44,138 bases of DNA from Ilumatobacter nonamiensis YM16-303. Its GTDB lineage: Bacteria; Actinomycetota; Acidimicrobiia; Acidimicrobiales; Ilumatobacteraceae. Below, one piece after another: positions 23,817 through 31,776 of this stretch (positions within the stretch are counted from its first letter, which is position 1; each line of letters starts with the position of its first letter). The DNA is taken from NCBI RefSeq assembly GCF_000350145.1, contig NZ_BAOL01000080.1:1-44138 (forward strand), read 5' to 3'. Made by a program: the position numbers and the translations under genes. The notes beneath the pieces are model-generated. The model saw only the letters and a list, made by a program, of their open reading frames with translations. It had not been told where the DNA came from and did not search any database.

Positions 23817-24287
23817 ATGGTCGACTACCAGAACCTCTTCCACGTCGGGATCCGGGTGCCGGACATCGCCGACGCGATGGACGAACTCGGCAACAGCATG
23901 GGCGTCACCTGGGCAGCCGTTCGGGAGAACCCGGCCCAGACCCTCTGGTCGCCCGAGAACGGACTCCAGGAGATCCACCTCAAGTTCGTGTACTCCGCGG
24001 AGGGCCCACAACACATCGAATTGCTCGAGGGCCCTCCCGACACGTTCTGGGACGGACGCGGGTGCACGGGAGCACACCACGTCGGAGTGTGGTCAAACGA
24101 TGTGGCGAGTGACACCGACGGCCTGATCGCCTCGGGGTGGACGCTGGTCGGTGCCCAGGTCGACCCCGCCGAGCACAACGGCTACGGGATGTTCACCTAC
24201 CTCCAGCCACCGACCGGTCTGATCGTCGAACTCGTCGACAGTTCCGTGCGCCCTCACTTCGAACAGTGGTGGGCCGGCACCGCCTGA
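23817..24287 (+). CDS. VOC-family (glyoxalase/bleomycin resistance/dioxygenase-fold) protein
   Basis: Metalloprotein of 156 residues with two beta-alpha-beta-beta-beta units. Candidate metal ligands occur at the expected four places: His in NLFHVGI, Glu in HIELLEG, His in HHVGVW and Glu in IVELVDS. Similar proteins are lactoylglutathione-lyase-like or methylmalonyl-CoA/ethylmalonyl-CoA epimerase-like enzymes. Two ATGs (23811, 23817) are possible; CGGAG at 23805-23809 gives proper spacing only to the second. It ends the dehydrogenase run, 21 bases after E2, and is probably co-transcribed. Function in the pathway unknown; aldehyde detoxification or epimerisation are options. Confidence 0.85.
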   Translation: MVDYQNLFHVGIRVPDIADAMDELGNSMGVTWAAVRENPAQTLWSPENGLQEIHLKFVYSAEGPQHIELLEGPPDTFWDGRGCTGAHHVGVWSNDVASDTDGLIASGWTLVGAQVDPAEHNGYGMFTYLQPPTGLIVELVDSSVRPHFEQWWAGTA

Positions 24288-24397
24288 GCCGACATGCCGC
24301 GGTCGTCCGCGGCCACCAAGGTCGCGTCTGAGGCTCCGACCACGAGTCCGCCACCCCGATACCATCAGTCCGCCCGCGTCGTGATCGAGACGCTCAG

Positions 24398-24610
24398 ATG
24401 AGCAGGGGTGTCATCGGTGAGGAGTACAGGAACGAGCGGATCTCGGATGGGGACATGCTGACGATCTTCGTCGCGGCCGCTGTCGTGTGGCTCGCGCTCC
24501 TGACCTTGTTCCTGGTCTTCTTCGCCGGGGCAAGTAGGCGCCAACGGACCGACGACACCGAACCATCCGATCCCGCGTCGGCATCAGACGCCTCGGACCC
24601 CTCCGGCTGA
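24398..24610 (+). CDS. Small single-pass membrane protein, unknown function
   Basis: Predicted 70-residue protein with one transmembrane helix (about residues 21-43, FVAAAVVWLALLTLFLVFFA) followed by Arg-rich RRQR and an acidic Ser/Pro/Asp tail, so the C-terminus is likely cytoplasmic. The ATG at 24398 has a weak GAGACG upstream; the internal ATG at 24455, directly behind GGATGGGGAC, would give a 51-residue protein starting just at the membrane segment. It is not recognised. It stands alone between the dehydrogenase run and the glycan locus. Confidence 0.55.
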   Translation: MSRGVIGEEYRNERISDGDMLTIFVAAAVVWLALLTLFLVFFAGASRRQRTDDTEPSDPASASDASDPSG

Positions 24611-24671
24611 CACCGGACTCGCGCTCGTTCCCGCCCGAACCGAAACGAACTCTCGGCTGTGCGAGATGAAG

Positions 24672-24677
24672 TACGAT
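24672..24677 (+). promoter_or_regulatory. -10-like element at the sulfotransferase start
   Basis: TACGAT lies seven bases before a GTG (24685) that is in frame with the ATG at 24676. If this is the -10 element the transcript starts on or near the GTG and the ATG, which overlaps the hexamer, would not be used. No Shine-Dalgarno is seen before either codon. Confidence 0.4.
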
Positions 24678-25635
24678 GCGATCAGTGGTTCCCCCCACCA
24701 CGACTCCAGAACGACTGCTCATCCTCGGCACTCCACGTAGCGGCACGACGTGGACGAGCGAGATCGTCGGCACGGCTCCTGGCGCGCGCCTCGTGCACGA
24801 ACCCGACAACGAGGTGAACGATCCGTTCGCGCTCCTTGCCAAGGTCGGTCTCGGACGATTTCCCGTCCTCGAGTCCGTCGCGCAATGCCCGGATGCCTAC
24901 CGCCAACTCTGGCGCGCGGCGTTCGAACACGGCGGGTCGCCCGACACGCTCCGCGCCCGTGCCGCGAACACCCTGTTGACGCGGTCACCCCGCCCGATCC
25001 GCGACGAGATCTTGTCAGGCCGGCCGTCGAGACGGGGACGCGTCCTGCAGTTCGGACTCGAACGGCTCGCCGAGCCACGGTCGGCATCTGCGACCGCCCC
25101 GCTGACCGTGGTCAAGTCGGTCCATGCGCTCTTCGCCGCCGACATGGTCGTCGAGCTCGCCGCACCGACCGTCGTGGTCATCAGGCGCCACCCGCTCAGC
25201 GTGTTGTCCAGCTGGATCGAGTTCGACTGGCCACCGCAGGGGCTCGAGAACGACCCCGAGAAAGTTCGTCTCGCTGGTCTCGAGAACGTCGCACCCTTCG
25301 CGGCCACGACCCATGACGAGCGACGAGCGATCAGCTACGCGATCCTGCATCGACGGGTCGATCGACTGCTCGCGGAGAACCCGTCTTGGCACGTCGCCGA
25401 CCACGACTGCATCTGCGGCGATCCGCTCGAGGAGTTCCGTTCGCTGTTCGATCGTCTCGGACTCGAGTGGTGTCCCGCCACCGAAGCTGCGGTTCGTCAG
25501 TCCGACACCCCCGGCACCGGATACGACACGCAGCGGGTCGCGAGCGAGCAGATCGACGTCTGGCGCCGGCGCCTCGACGACGATCAGATCCGAGCCCTCA
25601 CCGCCGTTCTCACGCACTACGGAGTCGCCCTGTGA
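24676..25635 (+). CDS. PAPS-dependent sulfotransferase family protein
   Basis: Predicted transfer of sulfate from PAPS to a hydroxyl or amine, probably of a glycan or lipid-linked precursor; 319 residues. The 5'-phosphosulfate-binding loop is GTPRSGTTW (18-26). The 3'-phosphate-binding motif is TVVVIRRHPLSVLSSW (165-180), with the expected Arg and Ser residues. LVHEPDNE lies between. No signal peptide. The true start may be GTG 24685 (see the promoter element). It precedes the phosphatase-superfamily gene by 38 bases and is on the same strand as a GT2 gene, at the edge of the exopolysaccharide locus. Confidence 0.85.
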   Translation: MRSVVPPTTTPERLLILGTPRSGTTWTSEIVGTAPGARLVHEPDNEVNDPFALLAKVGLGRFPVLESVAQCPDAYRQLWRAAFEHGGSPDTLRARAANTLLTRSPRPIRDEILSGRPSRRGRVLQFGLERLAEPRSASATAPLTVVKSVHALFAADMVVELAAPTVVVIRRHPLSVLSSWIEFDWPPQGLENDPEKVRLAGLENVAPFAATTHDERRAISYAILHRRVDRLLAENPSWHVADHDCICGDPLEEFRSLFDRLGLEWCPATEAAVRQSDTPGTGYDTQRVASEQIDVWRRRLDDDQIRALTAVLTHYGVAL

Positions 25636-25673
25636 ATCTCCCAACCCCCCATCCCCATCCGGAGGTCAGCACC

Positions 25674-27389
25674 ATGAGTCAGCAGCGCGTCGCAGTCATC
25701 GGTCTCGATGCACTCGAGTGGTGGGATCTCGAACGGTTGATCGCGCAGGGTACGACCCCGAACCTGGCACGGCTGATCGACAACTCGAACGTCGTACGCA
25801 TCGAATCCGACATGCCCTACCGGGCGGAGTCGATCTGGACCGAGTTCTTCACCGGGCGTACTCGAGACGAGAACCGCTATTGGACCACCGCCCTGTTCGA
25901 CCCGGCCTCGTACGCGACCTGGGTCATCGGCGCGTATCGCGGGAACCCGTTCTACGCCCGACCTGACATCGTGCCGGTCGTCCTCGATCTTCCACACGTC
26001 GCGATCTCACCCGAGTCCCGTGGCCTGCAGGTCACGGGCTGGGGTGCCCACTCGCCACAGTTTCCGACCGCGTCGCTGCCGAGCCCCGTCGCCGCGGAGA
26101 TCGATCGAACCTTCGGCGTCAACCGGGCGATTCACAACGACAGCCACGCAGGTTGGCACAACCCCCAGTACCACGCAGCCCTCACGGAGGCGCTGATCGA
26201 CGGCGCCGCGACCAAGGCCAAGATCGTGCCGTGGATGCTCGAGCGCCAGCCGGATTGGAATCTCTCCATCACCGTGTTCACCGAGCCGCACGTGTCGGGG
26301 CACCAGTTCTGGCACGGTGTCGATCCTTCGCATCTCCTCCACGGAACACCCGAGGCCGACCGCGCCGGCGCGCAGCACGACACGGTGATGAGCGCCGTCG
26401 ACACCGCCGTCGGCAGCATCGTCGACTCGCTGCCCGACGGTGTGGAAGTCGTCGTGATGGCCGCGCACGGCATGCAGGACAACGGCAGCGACGTGACCGG
26501 GGGCGTGCTCCTCGCCGAGCTGCTCCATCGCCACCATTTCGGTCGGCCGCTCCTCGATCTCGGACCGTTCGATCCGGATGATCCCCCGATCGTGCTTCCC
26601 CACGAACTGCAACCGGCGGACTATCTCGCCGACCGGATCGTCGAGCCCCGGGGCACGATGAACGACCACTCCGCCGTACCGGAGGCGACCCGCCGTGCGA
26701 TGCACTGGGCCCGCCAGCGGCGCCCTGACATCACCCGTTCGACGGAAGAGATGGTGTGGAAGCTCTCCGGCAAGGGCGACCGGGCGACATGGTGGGAACC
26801 ACGACCGCGAGCAGAGGCAGATCCGTTCGTCGACCTCGCCCGTGCGACTGCCCGTCGGCCCCTCGATTACCAGATCCCGTGCTGGTACCGCCACCGTTGG
26901 CCGGAGATGCCTGCGTTCGTGCTGCCGGCCTTCTCCGACTCCCACATCCGGATCAACCTCGAAGGTCGCGAAGCCCACGGGATGGTTGCGGCGAGCGACT
27001 ACGCGCGCGTCCTGGACGAAACCGAGGCGCTCGTCCGCGCGTGTACCGACGCCCGCACCGGCGAGCCGATCGTCGATGAGATCACGCGACCCCGTGCCGC
27101 GAATCCCTACGATCCCGACGGGCCCACGTCCGACCTGGTCGCGTCGTTCCGATGCGCCTCCGACGCGATCCGTCATCCCGATCTCGGCGTGATCGGCCCG
27201 TCCCCGTTGATGCGGGCCGGCGAACACACCCCCACCGGGTGGGTCGCCCGCCGTGCCGATGGCCATACCGATCACGCCGAGCGCTTCGGGCCGTACGACA
27301 TCGCCCCGACACTGCTCGACCTCGCGGGCCTGCCGTCGAGCCCGCACCATACGGGTCGCTCGTTCGTCGAGCTCCTGCGCCCGGCATGA
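25674..27389 (+). CDS. Alkaline-phosphatase-superfamily protein (type I phosphodiesterase/nucleotide pyrophosphatase-like)
   Basis: Protein of 571 residues. The fold is recognised by VIGLDALEWWDLERLIAQG with Asp12, TPNLARL, the nucleophile region ESIWTEFFTGR, TEPHVSGHQFWHG, VVVMAAHGMQDNGSD and the C-terminal YDIAPTLLDLAGLP with HTGRSF. The Asp that usually precedes the His in the DHG motif is Ala here (AAHGM), so metal coordination may differ from the classical enzyme. The ATG at 25674 is chosen for GGAGG at 8-base spacing. There is no signal peptide, so it would act in the cytoplasm. It may handle phosphate or sulfate esters of glycan precursors; this is inference from neighbours. Its stop overlaps the GT2 start (ATGA). 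Confidence 0.82.
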   Translation: MSQQRVAVIGLDALEWWDLERLIAQGTTPNLARLIDNSNVVRIESDMPYRAESIWTEFFTGRTRDENRYWTTALFDPASYATWVIGAYRGNPFYARPDIVPVVLDLPHVAISPESRGLQVTGWGAHSPQFPTASLPSPVAAEIDRTFGVNRAIHNDSHAGWHNPQYHAALTEALIDGAATKAKIVPWMLERQPDWNLSITVFTEPHVSGHQFWHGVDPSHLLHGTPEADRAGAQHDTVMSAVDTAVGSIVDSLPDGVEVVVMAAHGMQDNGSDVTGGVLLAELLHRHHFGRPLLDLGPFDPDDPPIVLPHELQPADYLADRIVEPRGTMNDHSAVPEATRRAMHWARQRRPDITRSTEEMVWKLSGKGDRATWWEPRPRAEADPFVDLARATARRPLDYQIPCWYRHRWPEMPAFVLPAFSDSHIRINLEGREAHGMVAASDYARVLDETEALVRACTDARTGEPIVDEITRPRAANPYDPDGPTSDLVASFRCASDAIRHPDLGVIGPSPLMRAGEHTPTGWVARRADGHTDHAERFGPYDIAPTLLDLAGLPSSPHHTGRSFVELLRPA

Positions 27390-28336
27390 CCTCACCGACG
27401 GTCTCGGTGATCGTCCCGGCGTACCAGGCCGAGGAATACCTCGACGCGGCACTGGCGTCGGTGTCGTCACAAACGACACCCGCCGACGAGGTCGTGGTGA
27501 TCGACGATGCGTCGAGCGACGACACCGCGTCGATCGCTCGACGGTGGGCAGACCGGCTGCCGATCACGCTGGTCGAGAAGCCGGTCAACGAGGGTTTGGG
27601 AGCGGCGCGGGCTTCAGGAATCGCTGCATCGTCCGGCGACCTGTTGGCGCTGCTCGACAGCGACGACGTGTGGTTCCCCGATCATCTCGGCGTCATGCTC
27701 GAGCAGTTCGAGCGCCGACCTGGACTCGTCACCGCGGGAAACCTCCGGTGGTGGCCGGGAGACCGGATCGACCCGACCCCGTCGTTCGAGCTCAACGAGG
27801 TCCCGCCGGCTCCCGAGCAACGGCTCGAGATCTTGCGTCGCAACTTCCTCTTCGTGGGCACCCTCTTCTCGCGCGACGATCACGATCGGGCCGGCGGCTT
27901 CTCTGCGCGTCGGAAGGACGAGGACTGGGAACTCTGGATCCGGATGATCCGCCAGGGTGTCGAGGTGTCGACGACCGGCTGCGTGACCGTGCTGTACCGG
28001 CAACGCTCGGACTCGCTGTCGAGTCTGGACGGTTGCCTCGACGACGACATCGACGTGCTGCGATCGCTCGACGCGCTCCGCGACGACGAGGCCCAGGTCG
28101 TGGAAACGACACTGCGACGGCTGATGGCGCGGCGCAAACTGCTCGACGGATACGACCTCGCTCGTGCCGACCGGATCGGCGATGCGCGCCGGGTCTGGCT
28201 ACGCGCCGCCATCGAGGATCGGTCGGTCCGCTGGGGCCCGGGTCAGAGCGGGAGCACCAGCGTTCGAGCCCTCGCCTGCATCGCCGGCCCGCGCCGCGCG
28301 GTTGCCTGGCGCGACGACCGCCACGCTCCGAAGTAG
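27386..28336 (+). CDS. Glycosyltransferase family 2 protein
   Basis: GT-A-fold glycosyltransferase of 316 residues using a nucleotide-sugar donor. It starts PTVSVIVPAYQAEEYLDAAL; EVVVIDDASSDDT is the nucleotide-binding region, LLALLDSDDVWFPDHL contains the metal-binding DxD, and DEDWELWIRM holds the acidic ED catalytic-base motif. No membrane segment. It is coupled to the preceding phosphatase-superfamily gene by ATGA overlap, suggesting the two act together. It converges on the flippase gene. Confidence 0.9.
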   Translation: MTSPTVSVIVPAYQAEEYLDAALASVSSQTTPADEVVVIDDASSDDTASIARRWADRLPITLVEKPVNEGLGAARASGIAASSGDLLALLDSDDVWFPDHLGVMLEQFERRPGLVTAGNLRWWPGDRIDPTPSFELNEVPPAPEQRLEILRRNFLFVGTLFSRDDHDRAGGFSARRKDEDWELWIRMIRQGVEVSTTGCVTVLYRQRSDSLSSLDGCLDDDIDVLRSLDALRDDEAQVVETTLRRLMARRKLLDGYDLARADRIGDARRVWLRAAIEDRSVRWGPGQSGSTSVRALACIAGPRRAVAWRDDRHAPK

Positions 28337-28337
28337 A

Positions 28338-28392
28338 ACCACGCACCCCCCACGCGATCGGGATCGGGTCCGCACGGCGCCGCCTGCGTGGT
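28338..28392. terminator. Weak inverted repeat between convergent genes
   Basis: ACCACGCA (28338-28345) and TGCGTGGT (28385-28392) are complementary, 39 bases apart, in the 57-base gap between the GT2 stop and the flippase stop. It could be a bidirectional terminator but the stem is short and the loop long. Confidence 0.3.
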
Positions 28393-28393
28393 C

Positions 28394-29761
28394 TCAGCGC
28401 GAAGATCGCAACCGAGGGAGGAGGCGGCGCCACAACCCGCGCACGTCGACGACGAGTGCACGCGGCGACAGGGTTCGACGTAGCGACACATCGAATCGGT
28501 CACGCAGGAAGATGTAGTTGACACTGCAGACGCTGGCGTAGGCGATCGACGACGTGGCAGCCGCGCCTTCGGCTCCGTATCGGGGCACGCTCCACCACAG
28601 CCCGACCACGGTCACCACGACACCGAGGGCTTGCGCGATCGACGGACGACCGGGCCGGTTCGCGCCCATCAACGAGCCGGTGATCACCATGTTGCAGGTC
28701 CACAGGACGAGCCCGGGAAGGAGGAGTCGCAGGGAGGTGCCGGCCGCGCGGAAGTCGGCGCCGTACACCAGGCTGATGAGATCCGGCCCGAAGACCGCGA
28801 GGAACAGTGCGATCGCGATGGCGCCGAGCGCGACGATCCGCAGAATTCGTTCCACGAGTCGGCCGCGTTCGTCCTCCTCGGCCTGAGCCGTACTGGTGAG
28901 CACGACCCGAGACACCTGCTCGAACAACGCAACCATCATCGAGCCGACACTGATGGCAACCGCATACAGACCGATCTGTGCGGCGCCGACGAAGGCGGGC
29001 ATCACGACGAGGTCGAGACGCGCGTTCGCGATCCGACTGAGGGTTGCACCGAAACTGCGTACGCCGTAGCCGATCGCCGTGCGGGTCTCGCCGACATCGG
29101 CCGCCCGGAGTCCACTGACGAGCACGAGCACGATCACACCTCCGAGGGCCGTCACGCCGAAGCCGGCGATCTGCACGGCGAGCACCCAGCCGACGGTGTA
29201 GCTGTCGCTGATCCACAAAACGAGCGCGCCCACGGCATACACCAACGGCTGGCTGACGACGAGCACCGCGAAGGTCAGGAAGAATCGATTCGACGACACG
29301 AGCGATCGCATCGCGTTGGCCGCCATCACGATGTAGATCGTGAACATCATCACGCGTGCGAGCGAGATCACATCGTCGGACTGCTCTCCGAAACCGATCG
29401 GGATGAGGAGTTCCGTGATGGCCAGGCTCGCCGTCCCCAGCACGAGGACGCTCACCAGGGATCCCGCGAGCAGCGATGGGGACGGCCATCTCGCGGTCGC
29501 TTGGAGATACGACAAGCCGGCCGTGAAGCCCAGTCCACCGATGGCCGCAGCGGTGACGACCCACGCCATGATTGCCGCGACCTCTCCACGACCCGAGGGT
29601 CCGAGGAGTCGAGCATTGAGGACTCCGGTTCCCAGTTGCAGCACGAGGACGATGGCGCTGGCCACCATCCCGGACAGCATCGATCGCGTCATCGACCGCG
29701 ACCGAAGCCGCTCGGTGAGCAGTACGCGGCGCTCGGTCGGCGTCCACTCCGTCACGGTCAT
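28394..29761 (-). CDS. Polysaccharide biosynthesis flippase (Wzx/MOP superfamily)
   Basis: Membrane protein of 455 residues with about 12-14 hydrophobic helices that would flip lipid-linked repeat units across the membrane. The first helix region is MLSGMVASAIVLVLQLGTGV, followed by NARLLGPSGRGEVAAI, the typical first-loop motif of Wzx-like transporters. The start at 29761 is chosen by this N-terminus; the longer frame from 29905 reads through the promoter region of the divergent sulfotransferase gene and is unlikely. No strong ribosome binding site is seen. It lies apart from, but on the same strand as, the exopolysaccharide operon. Confidence 0.88.
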   Translation of the reverse strand: MTVTEWTPTERRVLLTERLRSRSMTRSMLSGMVASAIVLVLQLGTGVLNARLLGPSGRGEVAAIMAWVVTAAAIGGLGFTAGLSYLQATARWPSPSLLAGSLVSVLVLGTASLAITELLIPIGFGEQSDDVISLARVMMFTIYIVMAANAMRSLVSSNRFFLTFAVLVVSQPLVYAVGALVLWISDSYTVGWVLAVQIAGFGVTALGGVIVLVLVSGLRAADVGETRTAIGYGVRSFGATLSRIANARLDLVVMPAFVGAAQIGLYAVAISVGSMMVALFEQVSRVVLTSTAQAEEDERGRLVERILRIVALGAIAIALFLAVFGPDLISLVYGADFRAAGTSLRLLLPGLVLWTCNMVITGSLMGANRPGRPSIAQALGVVVTVVGLWWSVPRYGAEGAAATSSIAYASVCSVNYIFLRDRFDVSLRRTLSPRALVVDVRGLWRRLLPRLRSSR

Positions 29762-29825
29762 CGCTCTGCGCCTACCGCTGTCCACGTCGATCCCGACGAG
29801 GTTCCGACCCCGCTCTCGGCGATGG

Positions 29826-29831
29826 TAGATT
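29826..29831 (+). promoter_or_regulatory. -10-like element for the second sulfotransferase
   Basis: TAGATT is followed at 4-7 bases by GTG codons at 29836, 29839 and 29842, all in frame. The middle GTG gives the same hexamer-to-start spacing (7 bases) as at 24672-24685. No ribosome binding site is visible. Confidence 0.4.
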
Positions 29832-29835
29832 GTGC

Positions 29836-30519
29836 GTGGTGGTGGCGTCTCGACTCGCATTCGGAACGGTGTCCACCGTTGCCGGACAGCCATCTCGCAT
29901 GACACCTGTCGCGAGGGTCTCCCAGTCGGCGCTGAAGCTGTCCCGACAAGGGCGCACCTTCAATGCGACGATCGGTCGGACGCCGGAATTCGTCTGGTAC
30001 CGAGTCGCCAAGGTCGCCACACGATCGATCTACGCCTCGTTGCGCGACGCCGGCGTCGATTTCGCGGCGGAGCACCCCTACGACGTCGCGGTTCCCTCGT
30101 CGCTGGCCGCCTCCGTCTTCTCGTTTGCCTTCGTACGTGATCCCCACGAACGGGTGGTGTCGGCATGGCAGGACAAGGTGATCCACCAGAACCATTTCGA
30201 GCTGACGCCGTCCGAACGCGAGCGGCTTCACGACTTCGACGAGTTCGTGTCGTTCGTCGAGGAACTCGACGTGACGTCGTGCGACCCTCACCTGCGAGCA
30301 CAGACGTCGCTCATCGATCTGGACACCATCGACTTCGTGGGTCGTTTCGACCATTTGGCGCGCGACTTCGCGACCGTGTGCTCCCGACTCGACCTTCCCA
30401 GCCCCCAGCTCGAACAGCGGAATCGCAGCGAACCGCGCGCCGATCCGTACACCCCCGCCACGCGAACACGAGTCGCGTCGATCTACCGCGACGACATCTC
30501 GACGTTCGGGTTCGGGTGA
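29836..30519 (+). CDS. Sulfotransferase family protein (carbohydrate sulfotransferase type)
   Basis: Predicted PAPS-dependent glycan sulfotransferase of about 227 residues, of the type (Sulfotransfer_2) also found in animal HNK-1/chondroitin enzymes. The 5'-PSB-like loop is VWYRVAKVATRSIY and the 3'-PB motif is FAFVRDPHERVVSAWQDKV. It differs from the sulfotransferase at 24676, so the locus encodes two unrelated-looking sulfotransferases. The start is uncertain: one of three GTG codons (29836, 29839, 29842) just behind a -10-like element, or ATG 29899. No signal peptide or membrane anchor. Convergent with the glycosyltransferase operon, with a hairpin between. Confidence 0.82.
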   Translation: MVVASRLAFGTVSTVAGQPSRMTPVARVSQSALKLSRQGRTFNATIGRTPEFVWYRVAKVATRSIYASLRDAGVDFAAEHPYDVAVPSSLAASVFSFAFVRDPHERVVSAWQDKVIHQNHFELTPSERERLHDFDEFVSFVEELDVTSCDPHLRAQTSLIDLDTIDFVGRFDHLARDFATVCSRLDLPSPQLEQRNRSEPRADPYTPATRTRVASIYRDDISTFGFG

Positions 30520-30543
30520 CGACCGACCCGGCGTCGTCGGTCG
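30520..30543. terminator. Bidirectional terminator-like hairpin
   Basis: CGACCGAC (30520-30527) and GTCGGTCG (30536-30543) form an 8-bp stem over an 8-base loop, filling the 26-base gap between the convergent stops at 30519 and 30546. Confidence 0.6.
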
Positions 30544-30545
30544 GG

Positions 30546-31772
30546 TCAGCACTGCACGCCGATCGAGCGATAGACATCGAGTGTTCGCTCGAGGTAGTGA
30601 CGGTCGGTGAACTCCTCCTCCACCCACGATCGTCCGGCTCGGCCCATCTCGACGATCGTTGCGTCGGGTGTCTGTCTCACCACCCGAAGTGCGTCTGCGA
30701 GGTCGCCGACATCTCCGCTTCGAAAGAGCCAGCCGGTCCGCCCCGGCTGCACGAGTTCGGTGATACCACCGATCGAAGCTCCGACCACGGGAGTCGCGAG
30801 AGCGTACGCTTCGAGGACCGACACCGGGGCGTTCTCGTACCATTCCGACGGCAGGACGACCGCCCGCGCGGAGCGGACGAGGTCGTGAAGGTCGGGGCCT
30901 CCCACATGGCCGAGGAACGTGACCTCCGCGCCGAGTGACGCGGCCTGCTGTCGCAGCGCATCGTGATCAGGTCCGGTCCCGGCGATCGTCAACGCCACGC
31001 CGGCAGTGTGGACCGCGGAGACCAGCGTGGCGAGCCCCTTCTCCGGTGCGAGTCGTCCGAGGTACACGACGTCGCGACCCGCCTTCTCGGCGGGCATGAA
31101 GTCGTCGGGTCGCACGTAGTTCGGGATGCGCACGAACTGCGACGCGTCGAACCCCCATTCGACGAACTTGTCGATGTAGAACCGGCTCGGGCTGATGAAA
31201 CGATCGACGCACCGGGCAAACGTGCCCATCGTGCGATGCAGAGCGGTTTCGGCGAAGACCACCGAGCTCAGCACCGCGGAGTCCTTGATGCAGCGTCGCC
31301 GAATCACGTTGTGGATCCGCCCGCCCTTGCAGCGTTCACAGATCGCGTCGTCGGTGATCATGCGGTAGGCGGGGCAGGCGAGCTTCAGATCGTGCGTCGT
31401 GAGCACGGTCGGAACACCGCGTCGGTGAAGCGTCGGGAGGATCGACGGCGAGATGTGGTGATACACGTTGTGCAGATGAGCGATGTCCGGACGCGTTCGG
31501 TCGATGAGGTCGCCGATCCGGCGCCGAGCCTGCGGGGAGTGCACCACCCGTCCTGCAGCGACGGCGCGTTCCCGGAACGAGTAGTCCCGTCCGAACTCGA
31601 TCTCGTCGACGAAGTAGTCGGACCAAGGTGAGTCGAGATTGTCGGGATGACGCATCGCGAAGTCGACGACCTCCCATCCCTCCGTCCGGAACAGGCGGCT
31701 CTGTTCGAGATGCATCACGTCGGCGCCACCGCGCCGGTAGTGATAGTTGTTGACGTTCAGCAGCGTGGGCAC
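30546..31772 (-). CDS. Glycosyltransferase family 4 protein (last gene of the exopolysaccharide operon)
   Basis: GT-B-fold retaining glycosyltransferase of 408 residues. The N-terminal acceptor domain starts LLNVNNYHYRRGGADVMHLE, followed by VPTVLTTHDLKLACPAYRMI and a CERCKGG-type cysteine cluster seen in a GT4 subgroup. The donor domain shows DVVYLGRLAPEKGLATLV and the E-x7-E motif region SEWYENAPVSVLEAYALATP. The GTG start at 31772 lies 4 bases after the stop of the upstream gene; the frame continues far upstream inside that gene and is not used. Confidence 0.9.
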   Translation of the reverse strand: MPTLLNVNNYHYRRGGADVMHLEQSRLFRTEGWEVVDFAMRHPDNLDSPWSDYFVDEIEFGRDYSFRERAVAAGRVVHSPQARRRIGDLIDRTRPDIAHLHNVYHHISPSILPTLHRRGVPTVLTTHDLKLACPAYRMITDDAICERCKGGRIHNVIRRRCIKDSAVLSSVVFAETALHRTMGTFARCVDRFISPSRFYIDKFVEWGFDASQFVRIPNYVRPDDFMPAEKAGRDVVYLGRLAPEKGLATLVSAVHTAGVALTIAGTGPDHDALRQQAASLGAEVTFLGHVGGPDLHDLVRSARAVVLPSEWYENAPVSVLEAYALATPVVGASIGGITELVQPGRTGWLFRSGDVGDLADALRVVRQTPDATIVEMGRAGRSWVEEEFTDRHYLERTLDVYRSIGVQC

Positions 31773-31776
31773 GTGA

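Noticed and set aside
30661-30690. Possible third copy of the palindromic repeat (GGGTGTCTGTCTC)
   Set aside because: It lacks the GACACC arm and lies within a glycosyltransferase gene.
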